NCBI RefSeq assembly: GCF_027497995.1
Contig: NZ_JAODBT010000004.1
Location: 124,001-188,000 of the forward strand
Origin: Stenotrophomonas sp. Iso1
GTDB lineage: Bacteria > Pseudomonadota > Gammaproteobacteria > Xanthomonadales > Xanthomonadaceae
Length of the DNA stretch: 64,000 nt
Direction of reading: 5' to 3'
Positions within the stretch are counted from its first letter, which is position 1. Each line of letters starts with the position of its first letter. The position numbers were made by a program, and so were the translations under genes. Positions 56,379-63,691 of this stretch are shown in pieces. The notes beneath the pieces are model-generated. The model was given only the letters and a program-made list of their open reading frames with translations. It did no database searches and had not been told where the DNA came from.

Positions 56379-57119
56379 ATGACTGGTACGCGACGCAGCA
56401 AGCCCCGCTATGCCGAACTTGGTGATCTATTGCAGGCGGCAATCGAGAAAGGCGAGTACGCCGTGGGCACACTGCTGCCCACCGAGCTGGAACTGTGCGA
56501 GCGCTTTAGCGTCAGCCGCCACACCGCGCGTGCGGCACTGGCACAGTTGATCAGCGCCGGGCTGGTACAGCGCCGCCCCGGCGCCGGCACCCGCGTTATC
56601 GCGCAGAGCGCGGCGATGCGTTACGAACATGAGATCGACACGGTCGACCTGCTGATGCAATACGGCAACAGCACCCGCCTGAAGGTACTGAGCGCCGAGC
56701 GCCACATCGCCGATGCAGCGGTTGCGCTCCTCCTGGATATCCATGAAGGCAAGGAATACCTGCGCCTGCACTGCCTGCGTCTTGAAGAACAAACCCGCGA
56801 ACCGATCGCGGTAACCGAGATGCTGGTACCGGTACGCAGCGGTGTACCCACCGACAAACTGTTGGATGTAACCGGCGCCGCACGTGCGGTCGCCAAGTTC
56901 CTTGATCCGTCCAGGTTATCGCGCGTTGAGCAGGTGTTTGATGCTGCCTCGTTCGACGCCAGCGACGCCAAGCTGCTGGACATCAAGAAGACCGAACCGG
57001 CCATGCGCGTGCAGCGCCGCTATCGCGATGCCAACGGTCGCCTGCTGCTGATGGCGATCAGCCTGCACCCGCCGGGCAGGTTCGCGTACTCAATGGTGTT
57101 GTCGCGCAACCACCGTTGA
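56379..57119 (+). CDS. GntR family (HutC/UTRA type) regulator
   Basis: The 246-residue protein has an N-terminal winged helix (about residues 10-75): YAVGTLLPTELELCERFSVS, then RHTARAALAQLISAGLVQRR. A C-terminal UTRA domain (about 95-240) ends in PAMRVQRRYRDANGRLLLMA. UTRA domains bind small acids or sugars. AAGGAT precedes the ATG at 56379. It lies 16 bp after the CoA-hydrolase gene and likely controls the divergent catabolic operons. The effector is unknown. Confidence 0.9.
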   Translation: MTGTRRSKPRYAELGDLLQAAIEKGEYAVGTLLPTELELCERFSVSRHTARAALAQLISAGLVQRRPGAGTRVIAQSAAMRYEHEIDTVDLLMQYGNSTRLKVLSAERHIADAAVALLLDIHEGKEYLRLHCLRLEEQTREPIAVTEMLVPVRSGVPTDKLLDVTGAARAVAKFLDPSRLSRVEQVFDAASFDASDAKLLDIKKTEPAMRVQRRYRDANGRLLLMAISLHPPGRFAYSMVLSRNHR

Positions 57120-57126
57120 TAACCGC

Positions 57127-57153
57127 CCTTCCGTTGGTGACACCAACGGAAGG
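57127..57153. terminator. Hairpin terminator after the GntR gene
   Basis: CCTTCCGTTG pairs with CAACGGAAGG around a GTGACAC loop, between convergent GntR and the 63-residue gene. There is no strong T-run. Confidence 0.6.
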
Positions 57154-57190
57154 ATCGGGGGAAGGGGCGGAAGCCAACGGCTTCACGCCC

Positions 57191-57382
57191 TCACTTCTTG
57201 AACAACAACATCAACACGCTCGGCCGTAGCGCCAATCGCATCATCTGCCGGAACTCCGCAGGCGTCAGGCTGGTCTTGCAGGGCAGCATCCCGGCCACAC
57301 CGTCCATCACCAGCAAGCCCTCCTCGGCCTTGACGTCGTTGATGCGTACGTCGAGTTTCATTGCGGGCGTGACAACCTTCAT
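57191..57382 (-). CDS. Conserved-context 63-residue protein coupled to the FAD dehydrogenase
   Basis: The tiny protein runs MKVVTPAMKLDVRINDVKAE to EFRQMMRLALRPSVLMLLFKK. Its start overlaps the FAD-enzyme stop by 4 bp (ATGA), strong evidence of translational coupling. No known domain is recognised. The C-terminal half is hydrophobic and basic, and one Cys is present (MLPCKTS). It may be a small subunit, chaperone or electron-transfer adaptor for the flavoenzyme. Confidence 0.65.
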   Translation of the reverse strand: MKVVTPAMKLDVRINDVKAEEGLLVMDGVAGMLPCKTSLTPAEFRQMMRLALRPSVLMLLFKK

Positions 57383-58896
57383 GCGCCGCCCTCCCAGTGC
57401 TTCAGGCCAACAATTTCACGGCCCGCCGCGCGGCCGGAGATCATCGCTTCGGTCAGGTACGAACCGTTCTGGTACAGATCCGAGAACATCGAACCCATCT
57501 CGCCCGCTTCGTACAAGCGCGGAATCGGGCTGTTGTCATGGTCGAGCACTTCCGATTTGATGTTGCGACGCGCGCCACCGCCCGTGCAGACAATCACCGG
57601 ATCAATGCGCATGCCGTAGAACGGTGCTTGCGCGATCGGGAACAGCGTGTCCGGATTGCGGCCGAATTCCGCATCGTTCTTGGCCGCGCAAGCCGCGTTG
57701 TAGCGCTCCACTTCCGCGCGCAGCTTGGCCGGGTCGCGGTTGATCTTGAGTGCCAGTTCTTCGAGGGTGTCGGCCTTCTGGATCCAGCCCTTCTCCACTT
57801 CTACCGAATTGTCATCCGACCACTGGTAACCACCCACCACCGGATTCCAGCTCATCACTTCCACCACCAGCTTGTTGTACTGGCAGGTGATGGCATCAAA
57901 GATCATGTGCACCGGTTGCGCGCGATAGTGCGGCGTGTCCACCCAATGCCCGTGCTTCTTTTCCTTGTAGTGCGTGAGCTGCAACTCGGCGGTTTCGTTG
58001 TAGAAACGCTCGGTATTGGCATCGACCTCAATCCAGCTGAAGCTCTGCCAGAAGAAGTTGCGCAGGAAGCCATTGACGAAGCCTTCCGGCTTGAAGCCCG
58101 GCCAGATGCCACCGGACTGGCCCTGGTTGCGCATATGCCACAGGTCGGCACCGGCTTTCTGCAGGATCTTGATGCCGTCACCGGTGTTGTGCGGCGTGCC
58201 CAGCGGCGCCGGATTGGCCAGGCCGAAGTAATTGCGCTGCATGTCCAGGTTGGCTTCAAAACCGCCAGTAGCCATCACCACGCCCTTGTTGGCGCGAATG
58301 GCAACGCGCTGGCCGTTCTGCTCGGCAATCACGCCAAATACTTCCAGCGTGTCCGGGTCCTGCACCAGGTCTTTGATCGGCGATTCAAACGCGATCTGGA
58401 TACGCGGGCGCAGACGGATGTTTTCGCGGAACGCCAGATACACGCCCGACGGAATCGGCAGGATGGTCGCCGTGCAATGCACCGCCTCGCGCGCGCCGAA
58501 CTCCGGGAATTCCAGCACCGCATCGCGCTCGGAGAACCCGGTGCCGTGGATGAACTGCGCACCGGCCTGTGCCGCACGTTCCTGGATCCACGGTTCCAGT
58601 GCTTCCATCGCCTCGGACCACGGCACCAGCATGTCTTCCGGGATCGGGTTGGCCTCGCTCATCTTGCGCTGGTACTCGGCCAGCACCTTGGCGTTCTTGG
58701 TGATCAGCAGCGACTGGCCGGCGACGCGGCTGTTGCCACCGGTCTCGGCCTCGTTGGCCTTTTCCAGAATGAGGATGGACAGGTTCGGGTCCAGGTCATG
58801 CGCCTCGATGGCGGCACACATGGCCGCCAGGCCAAAGCCGGCGATGACGAGGTCGTACTGCTGGTCCCACTGTTTGACGGCATTGAGGCTGGCCAT
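57379..58896 (-). CDS. FAD-dependent fumarate-reductase/ketosteroid-dehydrogenase-type flavoprotein
   Basis: The 505-residue protein has an N-terminal FAD-binding motif (YDLVIAGFGLAAMCAAIEAH), EKANEAETGGNSRVAGQS and the C-terminal FAD region RLYEAGEMGSMFSDLYQNGS. It belongs to the FAD_binding_2 family that includes fumarate and urocanate reductases, TcuA and 3-ketosteroid dehydrogenases. No covalent haem or FMN domain is present, so electrons must go to a separate partner. The ATG at 58896 has GGGAGGGG upstream; the longer frame runs into the LysR gene. The substrate is probably an unsaturated acid or a related intermediate of this locus. Confidence 0.85.
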   Translation of the reverse strand: MASLNAVKQWDQQYDLVIAGFGLAAMCAAIEAHDLDPNLSILILEKANEAETGGNSRVAGQSLLITKNAKVLAEYQRKMSEANPIPEDMLVPWSEAMEALEPWIQERAAQAGAQFIHGTGFSERDAVLEFPEFGAREAVHCTATILPIPSGVYLAFRENIRLRPRIQIAFESPIKDLVQDPDTLEVFGVIAEQNGQRVAIRANKGVVMATGGFEANLDMQRNYFGLANPAPLGTPHNTGDGIKILQKAGADLWHMRNQGQSGGIWPGFKPEGFVNGFLRNFFWQSFSWIEVDANTERFYNETAELQLTHYKEKKHGHWVDTPHYRAQPVHMIFDAITCQYNKLVVEVMSWNPVVGGYQWSDDNSVEVEKGWIQKADTLEELALKINRDPAKLRAEVERYNAACAAKNDAEFGRNPDTLFPIAQAPFYGMRIDPVIVCTGGGARRNIKSEVLDHDNSPIPRLYEAGEMGSMFSDLYQNGSYLTEAMISGRAAGREIVGLKHWEGGA

Positions 58897-58975
58897 GGTT
58901 CCCCTCCCGGGAATTGCGATGGCCCGACTATCCATCGCCCATCCCGCCGACCGCCAACCAATTCGCGTACTCTCC

Positions 58976-58990
58976 ACAACCATTGGTTGT
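58976..58990. promoter_or_regulatory. Candidate LysR operator
   Basis: ACAACC-ATT-GGTTGT is a perfect interrupted palindrome in the 108-bp gap between the divergent FAD dehydrogenase and LysR genes, 14 bp before the LysR start. A related half-site (CCAACCAA) lies about 20 bp to the left. The layout fits LysR autoregulation and activation of the divergent gene. Confidence 0.5.
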
Positions 58991-59004
58991 AACTGCGTGC
59001 CACC

Positions 59005-59928
59005 ATGGATCTCCGCCAGCTCCGCTACTTCCTGTCCGTGGTCGAACACGGCAGCTTCACCCGCGCCGCCGCTGCCACGGGCCGCACCCAACAGGCGCTG
59101 AGCAAGGGCATCCAGGCGCTGGAGCAGCAGCTCGGCGCCCGCCTGTTCGAGCGTGGCAGCCGCGAGGCCCGGCTCACCGATGTCGGCCGCCTGCTGATGG
59201 AACACGCCCAACCCGCCCACGACGCCGTGCGCCGTTTCGAGGACCGCCTGCAGGAGCTGCAGACCGGCGCAGAAGGCCAGGTCCGCATCGGCACCGGCCC
59301 CAGCACTGCCGGCTCGCTGGTTGCCCCGGCGGTCCTGACGCTGCGCCGGCATTGGCCAAAGATCGGCATCCACGTCAGTGGCGGCATCCTGCCCGAACTG
59401 CTACCCAACCTGCTCGCCCGCGAACTGGATGCAGTGGTCACCCTGCACACCTTCGGCGACGGCGACCCCGACCCACGCATCCGCAGCGAAGTACTGATGC
59501 ATGACGAGTACCGCGTGCTCGCCAGCGTGCGTCATCCGCTTGCACGGCAACGCGATATCAGCGCCGCGCAATTGCTGGAACAGGCGTGGATCTTCGGTCG
59601 CCGCCTCGGCGCGGTCGAAGGTGCATTCCGCCAACGTTTTCATGAAGCCGGACTGGAGCCGCCCCTCAATACGATGGAAAGCGGCTCACCGGAATTCATG
59701 CGCGCGATGATCCGCGATGGCGGTTATCTCACTTTGTTACCAAGTCGGTTGGCGCAGGCAGAGTTGCTGGCCGGGCAATGGGTGAAGCTGGATGCACCGG
59801 GGTTTTCCTGGCAGCGGCCAGTGATGGTTTATACGCGCGATGGCGAACCGCAGAGCGCGCCACTGGCAAGGTTTCTGCAGGCGTTGAGAAATGCGGCGGA
59901 GCTGGCGCGTGCACGGGAAGTGGGGTGA
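59005..59928 (+). CDS. LysR family regulator of the FAD dehydrogenase unit
   Basis: The 307-residue protein has an N-terminal LysR helix-turn-helix (MDLRQLRYFLSVVEHGSFTR, then AAAATGRTQQALSKGIQALE) and a substrate-binding domain from about residue 90. It is divergent from the FAD-enzyme gene, with a palindromic site between. It therefore likely activates that gene and the 63-residue gene. The ligand is unknown. It is the last chromosomal gene before the cassette array. Confidence 0.92.
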   Translation: MDLRQLRYFLSVVEHGSFTRAAAATGRTQQALSKGIQALEQQLGARLFERGSREARLTDVGRLLMEHAQPAHDAVRRFEDRLQELQTGAEGQVRIGTGPSTAGSLVAPAVLTLRRHWPKIGIHVSGGILPELLPNLLARELDAVVTLHTFGDGDPDPRIRSEVLMHDEYRVLASVRHPLARQRDISAAQLLEQAWIFGRRLGAVEGAFRQRFHEAGLEPPLNTMESGSPEFMRAMIRDGGYLTLLPSRLAQAELLAGQWVKLDAPGFSWQRPVMVYTRDGEPQSAPLARFLQALRNAAELARAREVG

Positions 59929-60223
59929 CATTAGGGTCTGTTGCGCAGGTGCAAGCTGCGGCCTTCTTGTCTGCCCTGGCACGCGATATACCGCTCGGAG
60001 GGCGCTGCCGTTGCGGAGATATGGAATGCGCTTATCCCGGGTGAAATGAAGGCGTATTCCACATCACCGCTTGACTGCGGCTTCGGCTGGCGGATTTCAA
60101 AAGTAGAATCAAGTGCTGGATGGCGGATAGCACAATGAATTCGTTGGAGATCAGGCGTGATGCACACCGTGATCGAAACGCGCGATACTCCGTGTTACAC
60201 CGCTATTAGGCGGTCTACTTAGA
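59929..60223. other. Border region left of the cassette array, no gene seen
   Basis: This 295-bp stretch carries no convincing gene and no recognisable integron integrase remnant in any frame. A small hairpin (ACCGC / GCGGT, 60199-60203 and 60210-60214) lies just before the first core site at 60224. It could be the decayed end of an attI or attC site. Confidence 0.5.
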
Positions 60224-60230
60224 GTTAGGC
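60224..60230 (+). other. First integron core site (R', GTTAGGC)
   Basis: GTTAGGC fits the GTTRRRY core at which integron cassettes are joined. It sits 16 bp before the first cassette gene and marks the left border of the array. No proper attI can be recognised upstream. Confidence 0.6.
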
Positions 60231-60246
60231 ATCACAAGGGGATCTC

Positions 60247-60471
60247 ATGAGCGACCGTGAAGAAGCGACTAGTTTCGTAATTGAACAACGCGACAAAATT
60301 GAGATCTATACTGGCGACAAGGGGCATGTCGTCTTAAAGCAAGACTCGTACACCGGAGAGGAAAGCGTCATTTGGATACATCCAGATGACGTTGCTGCAG
60401 TTATTCGGTATCTGGAAGCCGCCCGAACAGAGGCATATGAGATTCGCAAGCAGGGCGCCGGTGATGCCTAA
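60247..60471 (+). CDS. Cassette-encoded 74-residue hypothetical protein
   Basis: The small acidic protein (MSDREEATSFVIEQRDKIEI...) includes GHVVLKQDSYTGEESVIWIH and the Asp-rich HPDDVAAVIRYLEA. It starts 16 bp after a GTTRRRY core with AGGGG upstream, and its stop codon lies inside the R'' box (GCCTAAC) of the next attC site, the classic compact cassette layout. No domain is recognised. The GC content is lower than in the chromosomal genes to the left. Confidence 0.75.
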   Translation: MSDREEATSFVIEQRDKIEIYTGDKGHVVLKQDSYTGEESVIWIHPDDVAAVIRYLEAARTEAYEIRKQGAGDA

Positions 60472-60671
60472 CAGTTTCATAAGAGACTTCCCGTCAATAC
60501 CGCCCACTTGATGTTCTTGCCTTGAGCTTTCAGGCGTTCGCTGCTCATCACGTTGTCCTTTGTGTTCGTCATGCGTGTCAGTGCGTGTGGCGTTGAACGT
60601 TGCCAGACTGCATTTCCGTAAACGGTCTTGTTGCGCCGATGTTGCTGACGCGGACCAGGGTATAAACCGCG

Positions 60672-60766
60672 CCCGGAGACCTCGTTCATTCAGCGGTGTC
60701 GTCGGTGTCTGGTGATCAACCAGCACACGTTGGGACGTCCAGAATGTTAGTCAGGTTCTCTCCGGG
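60672..60766 (-). ncRNA. Predicted bridge/seekRNA target-recognition loop of the IS
   Basis: In the noncoding tail of the IS an 8-bp stem (plus-strand CCCGGAGA 60672-60679 and TCTCCGGG 60759-60766) encloses a 79-nt loop. The loop has an internal hairpin (CTGGT-GATCA-ACCAG, 60709-60723). On its two shoulders lie TCATTCA (60686-60692), identical to the right flank of the insertion (61997-62003), and TGTTAG (60745-60750), the complement of the left flank CTAACA (60468-60473). Transcribed on the transposase strand, the two shoulders would pair with opposite target strands on the two sides of the junction. The matches are short, so this remains a prediction. Confidence 0.6.
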
Positions 60767-60828
60767 TGGTCTGACCCGTTGCTACCTTTTCGCGCTGACG
60801 TTGAACTGATGAAATGTGTCGCTTGTGG

Positions 60829-61914
60829 TTACGCCATGCTCCTCATCGCGATGGCGCGCTTGCACGCCGGACGCTGCACCATCGGGTGCTTCAACCACGC
60901 GTCGGCGTCGTAGGCCAACATCGCCCACAGCTGCCTGGCGTCTCTGTTGGCGATGGCCACCAGCACTTTGCCAAACGGCATCCGGCCGGCCAACTGGCGT
61001 ATCCAGATCTGCTCGGCGGTGGAATTCGCTACGCTGACCACTTTGGCGCGATTCAAACTGCTGCGCGCGCCCTGGATCAGCAGCGTGCGCAGGTAGCCAT
61101 CGCCACGGCAGCTGATCGCGCCAAGGCGGGCATGGCCCCCGCTGGAATGCTGCATCGGCACCAGTCCAAGCCACGCACTCACTTGTCGGCCGTTGCGAAA
61201 GACCTTGGCGTCGCCCAGTGTGACGACCGCCGCGTCGGCGGTAATCGCGCCAATCCCGACGATGGCGCGCAGCCGTACACACCGCTCGTCCATCCGTGCA
61301 TGCGCGTCGATGCCTGCACCGCACGCGTCCACAGCGGTGCGAACCTGCGTCCAGTGGGCGCTGAGACCACGCAGCAACTCGCCCATCTCGGGCGGCAATG
61401 TCGTGTGCTGGTCCAGATCGGCCAGCGCAACGCGTAGCGCCTGATCACCCTTTGCCACCACGATGCCGAATTCGGCCAGCAAACCGCGCAGGCGATTACT
61501 GATCGACAGATCTTCAACCTTGTAGCCTTCCCGTACCCGATGCCACGACAATCGTGCCTGTTGATCGATGGTTTTGACCGGTACAAAGCGCATATTGCCC
61601 TGACGTGCAGCCGTGGCGATCGCTTCGGCATCATTACGGTCGTTCTTGGTGGTGCGACTCTTGCGGAACGGTTTGACGAACTGGGCCGCCATCAAACGTG
61701 GCTGCAGGCCATATTCCAGGCAACGCCGCCCCCAATGGTGCGCACCACTGCACGACTCCATCGCCACCACCGTACCTGCTGGCACCTGCGTCAACCACAC
61801 CGCAAAAGCCTCGCGTTTGAGATCCTGCCGGCGCAAAGCACGACCGACGCCATCGGTCTCACACACCGAAAACACGCTCTTCGCCAAATCCACACCGATG
61901 GTTATAGTGCTCAT
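60829..61914 (-). CDS. IS110 family (IS1111 group) transposase
   Basis: The 361-residue DEDD transposase has an N-terminal RuvC-like domain with ITIGVDLAKSVFSVCE, VAMESCSGAHHWGRR and the DD pair in KNDRNDAEAIA. A C-terminal Tnp domain carries IVGIGAITADAAVV and GLVPMQHSSGGHARLGAISC, the conserved Ser region, and RGDGYLRTLLIQGARS. It appears full length and intact. The ATG at 61914 has GAGGAAG upstream. Reading is opposite to the cassette genes. In IS1111 elements the guide RNA lies downstream of the transposase, as the long noncoding tail here suggests. Confidence 0.95.
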   Translation of the reverse strand: MSTITIGVDLAKSVFSVCETDGVGRALRRQDLKREAFAVWLTQVPAGTVVAMESCSGAHHWGRRCLEYGLQPRLMAAQFVKPFRKSRTTKNDRNDAEAIATAARQGNMRFVPVKTIDQQARLSWHRVREGYKVEDLSISNRLRGLLAEFGIVVAKGDQALRVALADLDQHTTLPPEMGELLRGLSAHWTQVRTAVDACGAGIDAHARMDERCVRLRAIVGIGAITADAAVVTLGDAKVFRNGRQVSAWLGLVPMQHSSGGHARLGAISCRGDGYLRTLLIQGARSSLNRAKVVSVANSTAEQIWIRQLAGRMPFGKVLVAIANRDARQLWAMLAYDADAWLKHPMVQRPACKRAIAMRSMA

Positions 61915-62051
61915 GGAGACTTCCTCTTCTGCTGACGGTTGTTTCGCAACACCATCATGGCTCGCGAGGCCGAAAGGGCAGGAAGTCTCTTTTTACTCAT
62001 TCAAGCCGAAGCCGCTTCGCGGCTCCACTTCATTCTGGCGGTAGTGCCCAC

Positions 62052-62504
62052 TTGAACTTCACAGCACCCACGCAACAGGAGATTGACGAGGTTGAGACGA
62101 TGGCAGGCTTCCCGCTACCAGCGAGCCTCCTCAAGCTCTACGCAAGTCACGGTAACGGAGGCTTCGGCCCAGACTACGGCTTGCTTGGCCTCGCATCGGG
62201 ACACGTCACGGATCAAGGCGACACGGCACTAAGTCTCTATCAAATCTTCAATCAACCCGACCCGGATGATCCAGGTTGGGCTTGGCCCGGGCATCTGCTC
62301 CCCATCCTTCATGTTGGTTGTGCCATTTACTACTGCATAAACTTGGCTGCTGCAGATAATCCGGTAGTTCGGTTCGATCCAAACGGATTCGGCCCTGGAG
62401 ATAACTGGGAGGGTGCGTTCTCGGTGGTCTTTCCGAGCTTGGAGTCTTGGCTAGGTGGCTCTAACACTTCGTTCAACCCGAACCTGCCACATGGGTCGGT
62501 GTAA
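62052..62504 (+). CDS. Cassette-encoded SMI1/KNR4 family protein
   Basis: The 150-residue protein of the SMI1/KNR4 (SUKH) fold has EVETMAGFPLPASLLKLYAS, HGNGGFGPDYGLLGL, HLLPILHVGCAIYYCI and PNGFGPGDNWEGAF. SUKH proteins often serve as immunity proteins against contact-dependent or polymorphic toxins, but no cognate toxin is seen here. It probably starts with TTG at 62052, as no ATG fits; this lies 5 bp after the decayed core site. The next gene follows at 23 bp, so the two may form one cassette. Confidence 0.8.
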   Translation: MNFTAPTQQEIDEVETMAGFPLPASLLKLYASHGNGGFGPDYGLLGLASGHVTDQGDTALSLYQIFNQPDPDDPGWAWPGHLLPILHVGCAIYYCINLAAADNPVVRFDPNGFGPGDNWEGAFSVVFPSLESWLGGSNTSFNPNLPHGSV

Positions 62505-62527
62505 CTCAGACGATAAGCGATAAGACC

Positions 62528-62788
62528 ATGATCAATCGCACGGAAAATCCGGTTGGCTGGGCCATGCTTCTTGACGACCTCGATGATGCGCATGAGCACT
62601 TGGGCAATCTGATCAAGGAAATCACAAACGATCCTGAATACGGCGAGCCGGAGCTGCGGATAGACCTGGGCCACGTATACGCCCATCTCAATCGAGCATG
62701 GCGTCGTCGAGAAATCACTGATGACTTTACCGACAGTGAGTGGATTGCTGCGGGAGCATTTCCCAGCGATATTGAGCCAATCGCCTAG
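62528..62788 (+). CDS. Cassette-encoded 86-residue hypothetical protein
   Basis: A small acidic helical protein (NPVGWAMLLDDLDDAHEHLG..., ending SDIEPIA). No domain is recognised, although the pattern is like small colicin-immunity-type helical proteins. The stop codon falls inside the R'' box of the following attC. Only a degraded remnant of a core site (GATAAGACC) separates it from the SUKH gene, so it may share that cassette. Confidence 0.7.
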   Translation: MINRTENPVGWAMLLDDLDDAHEHLGNLIKEITNDPEYGEPELRIDLGHVYAHLNRAWRRREITDDFTDSEWIAAGAFPSDIEPIA

Positions 62789-62842
62789 CAAATCACTAAA
62801 TCCGAGCCCGCTTCGCGAATCAGCCTGGTTCAAGCGTTGAGC
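62783..62842 (+). repeat. attC site 2
   Basis: The site starts with GCCTAGC (R'', one change from RYYYAAC) and ends with GTTGAGC (R', a full GTTRRRY match at 62836-62842), 60 bp in all. Its centre holds CCGCTTCGCG, like the other sites. Confidence 0.75.
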
Positions 62843-62858
62843 CGCATAGGAACCCTCA

Positions 62859-63236
62859 ATGGATGTTGTCGCGGTCAAAGAGCATTGCAGCCGTTACCCG
62901 GGGGCCTCTGCCAAGTTGTCTGGACCACCCATCAACGTGCTCACCTACTCCGTTGGTGGCAAACAGTTCGCCTACTTCAAGACCAGCGAGCCGGAGCAAT
63001 GGCGCTTCAGTATCCGTACTACCTCGGAGCGCTTTCTGGAGTTGACGAACGTACCTGGCATCAAGCCGGCGCGCTTCATGGCCAGATTCCGCTGGGTCAC
63101 CATCGTGGATGTCGACACAGTTCCAGCCGACTATCTTCAGGAGTTGATCGCGTGGTCCTATGCCAATGCGCTGGGTAGTCTTTCGAAACGACGGCAATCC
63201 ACCATCATGGGCGAGCTGCCTGACATTTCACTATAG
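62859..63236 (+). CDS. Cassette-encoded MmcQ/YjbR family protein
   Basis: The 125-residue protein has the MmcQ/YjbR core: VKEHCSRYPGASAKLSGPP, FAYFKTSEPEQWRFSIRTTS, RFLELTNVPGIKPARFMARF and RWVTIVDVDTVPADYLQELI. The family is a small DNA-binding-like fold of unknown function, often carried on mobile cassettes. It starts 16 bp after the R' core of attC site 2. Confidence 0.88.
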   Translation: MDVVAVKEHCSRYPGASAKLSGPPINVLTYSVGGKQFAYFKTSEPEQWRFSIRTTSERFLELTNVPGIKPARFMARFRWVTIVDVDTVPADYLQELIAWSYANALGSLSKRRQSTIMGELPDISL

Positions 63237-63278
63237 CCAAAGCCGTTTCACTGATCGGCCTGATTCGGGCGTTAGACC
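63231..63278 (+). repeat. attC site 3 (short, degraded R'')
   Basis: R' GTTAGAC at 63272-63278 is a full match to GTTRRRY. The inner stem GCCG / CGGC (about 63243-63259) is present. The R'' box is degraded to a sequence around TATAGCC, so the site may be weak. Confidence 0.6.
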
Positions 63279-63280
63279 GC

Positions 63281-63673
63281 ATGGACAGAGAAGTAGCACC
63301 GCAACCCAGTATTCGAAACGTCAGTCGGGGTGAGATCTTCTGGATCGCTGCCGATGAGGCGAAGGGATCCATTCCCGGGACACCGCACCCTCATGTCGTC
63401 GTTCAAGAGGACGTCTTCAATCACTCCCGTATCGGCACTGTCATTGTCTGCGCGCTGAGTACGAACCTCCGTAAAGCTTCCGAACCTGGCGCTGTTCTAC
63501 TGGATATCGGAGAGGGAGGGCTGGAGCGGCAAAGCGTCGTAGTTGCTTCGCAGATATCTTGCGTCTACAAGTCTCGACTGGGTGCCTACATTGGATCGCT
63601 GTCGCAGGATCGCGTCGATCAAGTTGTTTCAGGGTTGCGATTTGTTCAATCGGCTTTTCATGATCGCAGCTAG
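63281..63673 (+). CDS. Cassette-encoded PemK/MazF-type endoribonuclease-like protein, no antitoxin seen
   Basis: The 130-residue protein of the PemK/MazF fold has RGEIFWIAADEAKGSIPGTP, HPHVVVQEDVFNHSRIGTVI, VCALSTNLRKASEPGAVLL and QSVVVASQISCVYKSRLG. These cover the usual Arg, Ser/Thr and Gln active-site regions. MazF-type toxins cut mRNA at short motifs. No antitoxin gene precedes or follows in the same cassette, so it is either a solitary or housekeeping variant or relies on a distant antitoxin. It starts 2 bp after the R' core of site 3. Confidence 0.82.
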   Translation: MDREVAPQPSIRNVSRGEIFWIAADEAKGSIPGTPHPHVVVQEDVFNHSRIGTVIVCALSTNLRKASEPGAVLLDIGEGGLERQSVVVASQISCVYKSRLGAYIGSLSQDRVDQVVSGLRFVQSAFHDRS

Positions 63674-63691
63674 AACTCCACCCAGACGACC

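Larger units (their letters stand above)
60474..61994 (-). mobile_element. IS1111-type (IS110 family) insertion sequence inside attC
   Basis: The element of about 1521 bp is bounded by matching subterminal inverted repeats, AAGAGACTTCC (60481-60491) and GGAAGTCTCTT (61981-61991). There are 7 nt outside the left repeat and 3 nt outside the right. Subterminal repeats with short unequal tails and no target duplication are the hallmark of the IS1111 group. It holds one transposase gene and about 355 bp of noncoding sequence downstream of it. A subgroup of IS1111 elements is known to target attC sites, which fits its location. Exact ends are inferred from the restored attC. Confidence 0.85.
60466..62046 (+). 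repeat. attC site interrupted by an IS1111-type element
   Basis: The left part is GCCTAACA at 60466-60473 (R'' box). The right part runs from 61995 (ACTCATTCAAGCCGAAGCCG, then CTTCGCGGCTCCACTTCATT) to the degraded R' near 62040-62046 (GGTAGTG against GTTRRRY). Joined across the IS, the pieces give a Xanthomonas-like attC with the paired AAGCCGaAGCCGC / GCGGCT stem. The R' core is damaged, so the site may be inactive for recombination even without the IS. Confidence 0.75.

Noticed and set aside
59929-60223. Integron integrase remnant
   Set aside because: All frames were read; none shows tyrosine-recombinase motifs (R...HxxR...Y).
60477-60689. Short minus-strand open frame in the tail of the IS
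   Set aside because: It covers the predicted guide-RNA region, has no ribosome site and no homology pattern; noncoding use is more likely.
62505-62527. Possible attC between the SUKH gene and the 86-residue gene
   Set aside because: Only about 23 bp, with a damaged core (GATAAGACC) and no paired arms; treated as a remnant within one cassette.
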